A DNA stretch of 64,000 nucleotides, taken from positions 124,001 through 188,000 of the forward strand of contig JAZKGE010000008.1 in assembly GCA_040386075.1 (NCBI GenBank). Direction: 5' to 3'. The notes beneath the pieces are model-generated. The model searched no databases. It was not told where the DNA came from and worked only from the letters and a program-made list of their open reading frames with translations. Source of the stretch: UBA4416 sp040386075 (GTDB lineage Bacteria > Bacteroidota > Bacteroidia > B-17B0 > Aurantibacillaceae). Positions within the stretch are counted from its first letter, which is position 1; the number at the start of each line of letters is the position of its first letter. The position numbers and the translations under genes are program-made. This document shows positions 55,782 to 64,000 of the stretch, piece after piece.

Positions 55782-57179
55782 ATGAAACCATCTCACTTTG
55801 TCAAAGCAACTGCTTTAGCTGCGCTTACCTATGTATCATGTTCGCTATCTGCCCAAACACCTGTTACGGTTACAGGCTCCGGAACAGCAAACAATATCCC
55901 AAAATTTTCGGGAGCTGCTACAGTTGTTAACTCTCAAATAACGGACAACGGAACTACCGTTTCTCTCGGCACGGCCAGTGTTGCTATTGGCGCGCCTAAC
56001 GTAATTAGCGGAGAGTTTGTTTCGATTGTTAAACATCAATCTGCGAAAACAAAGGTTGCAGTTAGAAATATATTGAACGGCGCTGCTGTTAGCACTGAAT
56101 TTTCAGTAGTATCAGCCCACTCTACTTTATCGATGAACGCATTTCCCGGCGGATTTTCACCAAACGCTGGAATTTTTGAAAGTAGCACCGCTGTTCTAAA
56201 TGCGTCAGGAACTGGTGGAATAAATATCGGAACTACTGCTAACGCCCAACTCTCTTTCTGGACAAACAATACAAAAAGAATGACTGTAACGAATACCGGT
56301 AGTGTGGGTATAGGCACAGCAACTCCCGATAGATGGTTTACTGTGGTAAGCCCAACCGCTAACTCACAGGTTGCCAAGTTTGCAGATGATACAAGATATA
56401 TTGGTTTAGGGAAAGATGAAGTAGCGGCTTATATGTTGAACGGAGCATTAGCAGATATGTTCATAGGAAGCAACTATACAAGCACCTATATAAGAGGGAA
56501 CGTGGCCATAGGAACCAATACACCAAAAGAGCATTTTCAGATCGGTGATCGTTTTGTGTTCCACGATGGAGGCTATAAATTCTTTGGTTATAATGTGTTT
56601 TTTGCCGGCTCGCAAAACGAAAGGATCATAGCCAATGAGGCTTCTTCTTTGATCGGGTTTGGTTCTTCAGGCGATATAAATTTCGAAACGGCTCCCAGCG
56701 GACCACTAGCAGTATCGGCAAATGCAACGTCTAAGCTATTCATTAAAAACACGGGTGAAATTGGAATCGGAACATCCACTCCCGGTAAAACATTAACGGT
56801 AATGGGCGACATGTCGCTCAAGACTTCGGCACTTAATGCGTTCGACATTTTGGATGGATCAAATAATATTAATTTCAGGGTAACGTCAACTGGTAAAGTA
56901 TATGCGCGTGAGGTGAATGTACAAATGGGTGTATTTCCTGATTACGTTTTTAATAAAGAATATAAGCTGACACCATTGAATGAAGTGGAGACTTATATCA
57001 ACGTTAACAAACATTTGAAAGGATTTGAAGCAGCGGCTGAATATGAGGCTAACGGCATGAATATGGGCGAAGTGGTTAGATTACAACAGGAAAAAATTGA
57101 AGAGCTGACACTTTATTTGATCGAGCAACAAAAGCAACTGGATGAATTGAAAAAACAAATGGACTCCTTAAAAAAATAA
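55782..57179 (+). CDS. Exported tail-fibre-like repeat protein with C-terminal coiled coil
   Basis: A 465-residue protein with a signal peptide ending 'SLSAQ'. The body is a beta-rich series of phage-tail-fibre/adhesin-like units with repeated 'VGIGTATP', 'VAIGTNTP' and 'IGIGTSTPGKTL' motifs, a pattern frequent in Bacteroidota exported proteins. The last 45 residues ('VVRLQQEKIEELTLYLIEQQKQ') form a coiled coil that probably trimerises. Unlike related proteins, no endosialidase chaperone catalytic domain is visible. No sorting domain is seen. It is 37 nt upstream of the RHS toxin gene and shares its promoter, so it may help present or anchor that protein. Confidence 0.8.
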   Translation: MKPSHFVKATALAALTYVSCSLSAQTPVTVTGSGTANNIPKFSGAATVVNSQITDNGTTVSLGTASVAIGAPNVISGEFVSIVKHQSAKTKVAVRNILNGAAVSTEFSVVSAHSTLSMNAFPGGFSPNAGIFESSTAVLNASGTGGINIGTTANAQLSFWTNNTKRMTVTNTGSVGIGTATPDRWFTVVSPTANSQVAKFADDTRYIGLGKDEVAAYMLNGALADMFIGSNYTSTYIRGNVAIGTNTPKEHFQIGDRFVFHDGGYKFFGYNVFFAGSQNERIIANEASSLIGFGSSGDINFETAPSGPLAVSANATSKLFIKNTGEIGIGTSTPGKTLTVMGDMSLKTSALNAFDILDGSNNINFRVTSTGKVYAREVNVQMGVFPDYVFNKEYKLTPLNEVETYINVNKHLKGFEAAAEYEANGMNMGEVVRLQQEKIEELTLYLIEQQKQLDELKKQMDSLKK

Positions 57180-57216
57180 AATCATTTCTTTTTTCAATCA
57201 TTTTTAAAATACAGTT

Positions 57217-60200
57217 ATGAGTCCTATCAGACAAATTACATTATTCTTTTTATTTTTAGTTATTCTTGAGAACGCATATTCTCAGGGGACAACAACCTTA
57301 ACTATAAATTCTCCAACACCTGTTGCCGTATATAGCGCGCGGGATCTGGTGAGAGTTGAACCCGGTGCTAATGGAGCAAAGCTTACTGCAGGAGCTACTA
57401 CCACCACTCAGCTGGTTATTGATAAAAACATTATCGCTTCTATTTCAACAAGCAATCCCTATGTTGGATATAGCGTAAGCAGTGTTTATAACATTGATAA
57501 AAACTTGCCGGTAGGCGCCGTTAATGGCAGTGGTGGTGTAAGCAGCGGACAATCTTATTACTCGGTTCCTATTCCTATTGCGCCCGGTACCGCCGGTATG
57601 GTTCCAAATATCAGCATTAGTTATAACGGTTCTTTATCAAGTGGTCTTGTGGGCGTTGGCTGGGGCATTAGTGGCATTTCATCTATTTCCAGGGTAAAAA
57701 AGGACCCTAATCACAATGCGCCTATCACACCAATCAGTCTTACAACTGCTGATGACTTTGCCCTGGATGGAAATCGAATTTGGGGAGCAAACCTGGATGG
57801 TACGTTTAGATTGGAAAATGATGATTTTACGGATGTGATCAAAGGAACTAACTCTTTTACAGTCATTACCAAGGCGGGCATCCAAATGGAATACGGTGTA
57901 AACGCTGATGCCAAATTAATGGTAGATGGGCCTAGTGGCCAGGTTCCTTTGGTATACTATATAAATAAAGTTACCGATAAGAATGGAAACTATTATACAT
58001 ATCACTACTATAACTATAACAATCTCGCAACCAAAGAAGTGGAAGTAGCCATACAGGAAATTAAGTATACCGGTAATGTAGCAGCAGGCGTACCGTTATA
58101 TAACTCTGTTAAATTTTATTATGATACAAGAGATGATGTAAGTGCGAGTTATTTTAAGGGTTATAACCTAAGATCAACGCTTATTTTAAGGGAAATAGAA
58201 GTGTTTTGCGAAGGGCAAAGCATTAAACGCATGGTTCCGGGTTATGATAAAACGAATGGCAGAACCTACCTATCCAGTATCACAGAATACGGCCTAGATA
58301 ATTCGCATTTGAACCCTACCGTATTTGCATATGAGCCACCGGTTGCTTCAACAAACATAAACGTGACCCAGTTACCGGCTTTGGCCGATTACAAAGTAGC
58401 AGACTTTAACGGAGATGGAAAATCGGATGTACTGGCTTACATATACTCCGGGCCGATTGCTACCGGCTCTGGTTTAAGAAATTATTCAAGCTGGGAGTTA
58501 TACATCAATCAGGACGATGGAACAACTTACAGTCTGGTAGACTCATATTCAGGTACTGGAAATTTCCAGGCTTACAGTTATTATGGTATACCCAATACTT
58601 TCAGTCCGGACGCAGATGGAACTAATTCCATTAATTTAGATGGAGACGATAAGGAGGATGCCTTGTTTTTAACTAGTGTAGGTGGCTTAACTTCGTATAC
58701 TGTACAAAACTCAACCGGCACCGGTTTCGCTCAGGGGTGGGTATTACCAAATATACCAACCGCCGGGGCTAGTATGCTATTTGCAGATCTTGACGGAGAT
58801 AAGATCCCGGAAGGGCTTGCTTATGACCCAAGTGCAAACGTCTTGCGAATTATTAATTTTAGAACGAAAAAAATAGTTCACCGGGTTTTATCAGGAGCAT
58901 TATTTACCGATAAAGACCCTGCTTTTGCAACAGGAAGTGTGGTAGGCAATATGCAAATTATCCAACCCATAGAGTATGACGGGGATGGTATTCAGGAACT
59001 GTTAGTTGAAATAAACAGCAAATGGCGCGTTATTAAAGTCACGAACTATAGCCCGTACCAGCCAAGCGGAACCGGCAATTTTGCTTTTGATGTGTTAGCA
59101 ACCGATGTTATATATTCTTTACTCACAGCCGGATGTTATAGCTACGAAAATCATTTTGCTGATTTTAACGGAGATGGTTTGACTGATAATTTAACTGTTG
59201 GCACAGACCCCACCGCAGAAACCATACCACCGTCAGCCTGTCCTTTATCGGTACCCAATAATTTTTTCCTGCGATATGGTGTTAATAAATACATTTCTGC
59301 AAACAGTTCTTTTTATTCTACAAGCACCCCTATGGCGGGAAATCTTCCCGGCAGAAATAATATAGGCACCAAGATGTTGTATGCAGATATGGATAACGAC
59401 GGGAAGACCGACCTCGTGGCTGTTGAAAGAAATTTAAGTGCGAACACTGTAAAAGTTTATGTATCCTACGCCCCTAATTTTTCTACAAGAATTTTAATAG
59501 GTACGGTAGCAAATACCACATTTCCAAATGCTATTAACTATAATTACTATACGCTCACGGCATACCCCGCTGATGGAAGATATATCGCAGAATTTTGTTT
59601 AGGGGATTTTGATGGAGATGGTTTTACAGACGTCATGTTTAAAAACGTAAATGTGGTTTCGGGTAGCTCTTATTATAATGGTGCGCGCACTATTTTATAT
59701 AATCATCCTCCGGGAACCGAAGGGCATTTGGCAAAAGTGACCAACGGCTTTGATCAATCTATAAAATTTAATTACAAAACCCTGGCAAAGGGAGGGATCT
59801 ATACCAAAGGCAATGGTGCAATATATCCTTTTGTGGATATACAAAACCCTATAAAAGTAGTGTCCTCAATGGAGTCACAGGATGCTAATGGTAACTTTTA
59901 TAGTATGGATTATACCTACCAGGGCGCTAAAATTAATCATTTTGGCCAGGGCTTTTTAGGCTACGACCGTGTATCAACCGTAAATAATTTAGCCCAAACA
60001 TTAACCACAAATGCTTATTCTATCGATACGTTGGTTTCCCGTTATCAATATCCTGCAGGTATCTGGGGGGGGGCAAGAGCTCTTACGGCAGCTTATGCTT
60101 ACAGAACACATACCCTGTCTGAAACATCTATGTTATCCAATGTGAACCTTCCGATTGCCCAAACAATAAATACTTATTCCTATGTATATTCTAATGGTTT

Positions 60201-63200
60201 ATCCTTAGGCCCTGCATTAACGGTTAATAATACTACTACCGGCGTAGGACATTATTTAAAGCTCTTACAAACGTTTAATCTGAATAATATTACAGGATCC
60301 TTTTCGTTAACAGATTACACCTATGATAATTACCTCAATGTTACAAATGCTCATACTCAAAGTACAGGTGGCCTTGTAGTAGATGTTTTAAATACAATGG
60401 ATTCACAACTATACGGCAATAAATATCCGGGATACATTTTCACCACCAAAACAGATGTAACCCGAACCGGCAAGCCAACGGTATCCAGAACCGATGCATT
60501 TACATATTTTATTACAGGCTTGGTTCATTCCACTGCTAAGTATTTGCATAAAGGTTGTACTGAGATAACTAATTATATATACAACAATTCGGTTGGACTG
60601 CCTACATCTGTTGAGAAAGACAAAGGGAGCGTAGGAACAGGTTATACACGGTTTACCTATTATGATTATGAACCGAACAGATACCGCTTTGTGACCAAGA
60701 CCACAAATCACATGAATCATTTTGAGACCGCGGTTTACGATCCACGGTTTGGAGTTCCTCTTCAAACAACAGATATAACAAATTTAACCACTAATTATAC
60801 CTATGATGCTTATGGCCAAAACACATCGGTTACTACGCCCGATAACAATACGGTAAATTATATAACCAAATGGTATGATAGTGGAGATGATATTGGTGGA
60901 GACCCCTTTGCCGCATCTAATATTTTAATTACCAAACAGGTAAATGCACCTAATACTCCTTTTGAAAGAAGTTTCTTCACGGCGTCGGGATTAAACGTCA
61001 AAAATGTAACCCAGGGTTTTAATCAGAACTTTGTTTCTAATAGAAACATCTTTAATAACAGGGGGCAGGCAACAGAAGAAAAAGCACCGTATTTAATTCC
61101 CTGTGCGGCTCCTGCCAAAGTATTAACATCTACCTATAGCTACAATGATCCTTACTTCAGATTAACGGATCATTCTGTTACAGATGATGGTACCACAGCA
61201 GCTCAAAACACTAACATTGCTTATAGCCAAATGTATGGAAATACTACAACCATACTGACAACGCCCGATGGAAAGGTAAAAACAACAGTAACCGATCCAA
61301 TAGGCTTAGTAACCAGTGTTCAGGAAAACCCGGGTGGCACTGCCCTAACTTATGATTATTACAGCGACGGCCAGATAAAAACGACCTCTCTGGATGGTAT
61401 AGTTACGAATAACTATACATATGATGATTGTGGCAATATTGCTTCTCAGGATGAACCGAACAATGGAATTACAATATATTCGGTAGACGGATACGGCCAA
61501 CTAGTATCCAGAACCAATGATAGTAAAACATACAACTATCAATATGATGAATTAGGTAGGCCCAAGAATTTTTCAGGACCTGAAGGAACTTATTTATACA
61601 CCTACATTACTACAGGTGCGGGCTTAGGCAACATAGAGACTGAAACGGCTCCAAACGGCACCATGACCAAATATTATTATGATGCTTTAAACCGGCAGAA
61701 TAAAATAGAAGAAACAATCGGTTCTACCTATAGCACTTTAATTGATTATGATAACTTTAGTAATCCTGTAAAATATACTTATCCAAGTGGTTTTGCCATT
61801 AAACTGGCTTATGATAATTTAGGCTATCCAACCAGCATCAAAAATAACAGCAATAATAATTTAATATGGCAGGCCGATGAAATAAATAGTTTAGGAGTTT
61901 ACAATAAGTACACTTTGGGTAACGGCATACAAACCGTTAATACCTATCATAATTTTGGCATGCCGGAAACTTCAACGGCAGGTAGTATAGTAGATGATGA
62001 ATATAATTTTGATGTACCTACCGGAAATTTAATGTGGCAGAAAGATCATGTTAAAAATTTATTGGAAACACATCAGTATGATGGCTTCGACAGACTGATT
62101 AATTCACAGGTGACAAATCTTAATACCATGGTTAATTTGCCGGCATTGGCATTGACCTACGCTGCTAATGGGAATATTAGCAGTAAATCGGACCTGGGTC
62201 TTTATAAGTATGTGACTCCTAATAAGCCAAATGCGGTTACAAAAGTCCAAGACCCAAATGGCATTATATCGACTTTGCAACAAGATATTACCTATACCGC
62301 TTTCGAAAAAGCAGAAACGATTATTGAAGGGACTGTTCAGGCCGATATTACTTACGGGCCAGGCCAGGAACGCATGCGTACCGTTTTTAAAACGTATCCC
62401 TCAGGGGCGGTCACATCTACCCGTTATTATTTGAGTAATTATGATAAAGAGGTTTCTACCGGTATGACCCGTGAAGTACATTACATCAATGCCCCCTCAG
62501 GTCTGGCGGCTATGTATGTTGTTGAGAATGGTGTGGCCAATATGTATTTCACCTACAGCGATCATTTAGGAACGGCCAAAAGAATTACCAACACGGCAGG
62601 GAGTGTTGTTGCCGAACAGAACTTTGATCCCTGGGGTCAGCGTCGTAATACAACATTCTGGTCATATAGTCATGTGGCCTCACCACCGGCCTGGTTATTC
62701 AGGGGTTACACAGGGCACGAACATTTACCACAGTTTACCCTCATCAACATGAACGGCAGGATGTATGATCCACGTAATGCCCGTATGTTAAGTCCTGATC
62801 CGGTCTTGCAGGACGCCTCCAGTTCGCAAACATATAATAGATATTCGTATTGTATTAACAACCCTTTAAAATATACCGATCCCAGCGGTTATACCGCGCA
62901 GGGAGCCTCATCAAATGATGTAGATCTATCTATAAACAAGCATTTATGGAACAATCCTAATCACGGTGCCTTATCAGCACAGGAAGAAGCCTTATATTAC
63001 TATAATCAAACTAAAAACAATAGTGGATCAAGGGATGGTTTGAGTGCTCAGTATGACTCATACGGAGCTGAAAAACAGGAAAAGATCGATGCTATCAAAA
63101 ATGGTGAGTTAAGTTTTTTATATTTGCGGAGAACATCCACAACCAGTCAGGCAATGCTTGATTATGGCCCAATACAGGATATAGAACGTTGGCAGACAAT

Positions 63201-63807
63201 GCACATGTCGGAATCAATTGCGATGGTTGGCGGAGGTGATCTTCCTTTTGCGGCACAAGTAAGACAATTTGATTACAATTTAAGAACTTCTATAGGGAAA
63301 GCTCTATCTTTTTTAACACCTGTTGATAATACGATGGCAAAACAGAATGGAGCAGTACACACCACCTTTAAAGTTATTCAAACACTTAATCCGGCTAGTG
63401 GTTTTGCAAATGGAATAAATTATGCTTTTGGAAACGGAACTGATGTTTTAGGTAATAAACAATCCGCTGGAGGAGCTGCAGTAGGCTTTGGTTTAAGTTT
63501 GTTACCGCTTGCGGGGTCATTAAAATTGACAGGCGTAATTAACTATGCAAAAGCATATACATACTCAAGTAAAACTTTTGGATATTCAAGTACCTTATTT
63601 GGAATAGGCAGCAAAGGTTACTTTAATGGATTACTAAATAGAGGTCCCATCAGAGTTGGATGGGGCTATATAAAGGCCACTAATCAACATGTCTTTAGAT
63701 TTGGTATTGGACACAATCCTCGATTTTATCCAAACCCATTTAAGGTTTTTGGCATTGCAGTACCGCATTCTCATTTAAATTTATTTACTTTACCAGCAAC
63801 GTTTTAA
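57217..63807 (+). CDS. SpvB/FG-GAP/RHS polymorphic toxin with signal peptide
   Basis: A 2196-residue protein beginning with a signal peptide (MSPIRQITLFFLFLVILENAYSQ). A SpvB-like N-terminal domain follows at about 105-175 ('SYYSVPIPIAPGTAGMVPNI', 'GVGWGISGISSISR'). FG-GAP/VCBS repeats are seen near 393 ('DFNGDGKSDVLAY'), 527, 650, 725 ('DMDNDGKTDLVAV') and 806. RHS/YD repeats fill about 1100-1840. The RHS core 'GRMYDPRNARMLSPDPV...NPLKYTDPSGY' ends near 1893. The remaining 300 residues vary between relatives; the end, 'GPIRVGWGYIKATNQHVFRFGIGHNP', looks like a small toxin module but I cannot name it. This is the TcB/TcC-like cocoon architecture. A G9 tract lies at 60065-60073. A candidate immunity gene follows after 1 nt. 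Confidence 0.92.
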   Translation: MSPIRQITLFFLFLVILENAYSQGTTTLTINSPTPVAVYSARDLVRVEPGANGAKLTAGATTTTQLVIDKNIIASISTSNPYVGYSVSSVYNIDKNLPVGAVNGSGGVSSGQSYYSVPIPIAPGTAGMVPNISISYNGSLSSGLVGVGWGISGISSISRVKKDPNHNAPITPISLTTADDFALDGNRIWGANLDGTFRLENDDFTDVIKGTNSFTVITKAGIQMEYGVNADAKLMVDGPSGQVPLVYYINKVTDKNGNYYTYHYYNYNNLATKEVEVAIQEIKYTGNVAAGVPLYNSVKFYYDTRDDVSASYFKGYNLRSTLILREIEVFCEGQSIKRMVPGYDKTNGRTYLSSITEYGLDNSHLNPTVFAYEPPVASTNINVTQLPALADYKVADFNGDGKSDVLAYIYSGPIATGSGLRNYSSWELYINQDDGTTYSLVDSYSGTGNFQAYSYYGIPNTFSPDADGTNSINLDGDDKEDALFLTSVGGLTSYTVQNSTGTGFAQGWVLPNIPTAGASMLFADLDGDKIPEGLAYDPSANVLRIINFRTKKIVHRVLSGALFTDKDPAFATGSVVGNMQIIQPIEYDGDGIQELLVEINSKWRVIKVTNYSPYQPSGTGNFAFDVLATDVIYSLLTAGCYSYENHFADFNGDGLTDNLTVGTDPTAETIPPSACPLSVPNNFFLRYGVNKYISANSSFYSTSTPMAGNLPGRNNIGTKMLYADMDNDGKTDLVAVERNLSANTVKVYVSYAPNFSTRILIGTVANTTFPNAINYNYYTLTAYPADGRYIAEFCLGDFDGDGFTDVMFKNVNVVSGSSYYNGARTILYNHPPGTEGHLAKVTNGFDQSIKFNYKTLAKGGIYTKGNGAIYPFVDIQNPIKVVSSMESQDANGNFYSMDYTYQGAKINHFGQGFLGYDRVSTVNNLAQTLTTNAYSIDTLVSRYQYPAGIWGGARALTAAYAYRTHTLSETSMLSNVNLPIAQTINTYSYVYSNGLSLGPALTVNNTTTGVGHYLKLLQTFNLNNITGSFSLTDYTYDNYLNVTNAHTQSTGGLVVDVLNTMDSQLYGNKYPGYIFTTKTDVTRTGKPTVSRTDAFTYFITGLVHSTAKYLHKGCTEITNYIYNNSVGLPTSVEKDKGSVGTGYTRFTYYDYEPNRYRFVTKTTNHMNHFETAVYDPRFGVPLQTTDITNLTTNYTYDAYGQNTSVTTPDNNTVNYITKWYDSGDDIGGDPFAASNILITKQVNAPNTPFERSFFTASGLNVKNVTQGFNQNFVSNRNIFNNRGQATEEKAPYLIPCAAPAKVLTSTYSYNDPYFRLTDHSVTDDGTTAAQNTNIAYSQMYGNTTTILTTPDGKVKTTVTDPIGLVTSVQENPGGTALTYDYYSDGQIKTTSLDGIVTNNYTYDDCGNIASQDEPNNGITIYSVDGYGQLVSRTNDSKTYNYQYDELGRPKNFSGPEGTYLYTYITTGAGLGNIETETAPNGTMTKYYYDALNRQNKIEETIGSTYSTLIDYDNFSNPVKYTYPSGFAIKLAYDNLGYPTSIKNNSNNNLIWQADEINSLGVYNKYTLGNGIQTVNTYHNFGMPETSTAGSIVDDEYNFDVPTGNLMWQKDHVKNLLETHQYDGFDRLINSQVTNLNTMVNLPALALTYAANGNISSKSDLGLYKYVTPNKPNAVTKVQDPNGIISTLQQDITYTAFEKAETIIEGTVQADITYGPGQERMRTVFKTYPSGAVTSTRYYLSNYDKEVSTGMTREVHYINAPSGLAAMYVVENGVANMYFTYSDHLGTAKRITNTAGSVVAEQNFDPWGQRRNTTFWSYSHVASPPAWLFRGYTGHEHLPQFTLINMNGRMYDPRNARMLSPDPVLQDASSSQTYNRYSYCINNPLKYTDPSGYTAQGASSNDVDLSINKHLWNNPNHGALSAQEEALYYYNQTKNNSGSRDGLSAQYDSYGAEKQEKIDAIKNGELSFLYLRRTSTTSQAMLDYGPIQDIERWQTMHMSESIAMVGGGDLPFAAQVRQFDYNLRTSIGKALSFLTPVDNTMAKQNGAVHTTFKVIQTLNPASGFANGINYAFGNGTDVLGNKQSAGGAAVGFGLSLLPLAGSLKLTGVINYAKAYTYSSKTFGYSSTLFGIGSKGYFNGLLNRGPIRVGWGYIKATNQHVFRFGIGHNPRFYPNPFKVFGIAVPHSHLNLFTLPATF
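60065..60073 (+). repeat. G9 homopolymer within the RHS gene
   Basis: Nine consecutive G residues lie in the codons for 'IWGGA' near residue 950. Tracts this long are rare in an AT-rich genome and prone to slippage. Confidence 0.85.
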
Positions 63808-63808
63808 A

Positions 63809-64000
63809 ATGCTAATATCTGAAATAAAAAGAAAACTTGATTTATTATCACAAATTAATGAAATCAACGAAGAATTTTTAATAAAGACTATATTAGAGGA
63901 AGTTGCTGATATTAAAGATTCAAAGATTGACAAAAAAAGCAGTATACTATTAGATGAAAACAACTTTGAATTAGCTTTGATTTCACCACAAAACAATTGT
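63809..64000 (+). CDS. Candidate immunity protein, N-terminal 64 codons only
   Basis: An open frame from the ATG at 63809 runs to the end of the window without a stop: MLISEIKRKLDLLSQINEIN and on to '...FELALISPQNNC'. It begins one base after the RHS toxin stop codon. The visible part is acidic and mostly helical with no signal peptide, as expected for a cytoplasmic immunity protein. The position directly after the toxin module is the standard place for the cognate antitoxin gene of a polymorphic toxin. The family is not recognised. Confidence 0.6.
   Translation, partial: MLISEIKRKLDLLSQINEINEEFLIKTILEEVADIKDSKIDKKSSILLDENNFELALISPQNNC

Overview
The window is chromosomal DNA of a Bacteroidota bacterium. 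The evidence is a low-GC genome, coding regions without clear Shine-Dalgarno sequences, a TTG-N19-TAnnTTTG promoter, type IX secretion C-terminal domains of both type A and type B, a PorP/SprF protein, a PorE-like OmpA protein, and many exported 'YPNP...' tail proteins. It cannot be placed below phylum from sequence alone. No transposase, prophage or CRISPR array is visible, and no RNA gene was recognised.

Layout. 1-3858 (-) is a giant exported fibronectin/LamG protein running off the left edge. 4.1-6.9 kb (-) is a TPR histidine kinase with its LuxR-type regulator. 7.2-10.6 kb (+) is RNase R and a sterol-desaturase-like membrane enzyme. 10.6-19.5 kb (-) is a type IX secretion cassette: a 1887-residue adhesin with 17 Ig-like modules and a type B sorting domain, its PorP/SprF partner, and a PorE-like OmpA protein. 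19.7-22.4 kb (+) is a second TPR kinase/NarL regulator pair. 22.5-25.3 kb (-) is a PiT phosphate transporter and a phosphate-type porin. 25.4-27.4 kb (-) is a multi-pass membrane protein and rpiB. 27.4-27.9 kb is an AT-rich gene-free gap. 27.9-38.96 kb (+) is nadA, then a tightly coupled run (MORN protein, 8-PAS kinase, LytTR regulator, exported unknown, mnmG), then a methyltransferase. 38.96-40.9 kb has no credible gene. 40.9-46.7 kb (-) holds two type A T9SS surface proteins (BNR/Asp-box and NHL/dockerin-like). 46.8-50.4 kb (+) is fumC and a prolyl oligopeptidase lipoprotein. 50.5-51.7 kb (-) is a T9SS SGNH-like protein. 52-55.4 kb (+) is mfd. 55.8-64 kb (+) is a tail-fibre-like protein, a 2196-residue SpvB/FG-GAP/RHS polymorphic toxin, and the start of its probable immunity gene.

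The most important structural signal is a cluster of seven parS-like palindromes (TGTTCCACGTGGAACA and variants) between 37.94 and 39.83 kb. One lies inside a coding sequence and one is the core of a perfect 30-bp palindrome just after mnmG. About 10 kb to the left, the divergent gap 27359-27912 has two exact DnaA boxes, tandem and iteron-like repeats and a long A/T stretch. I read this as the chromosome's partition centromere with a candidate replication origin nearby. The parS assignment is strong; the origin is inference.

Other points of interest are a G9 tract in the RHS gene that could switch off its toxin half, the MORN/PAS/LytTR coupled gene run, and the undescribed 2-kb gene-free region carrying several of the parS sites.
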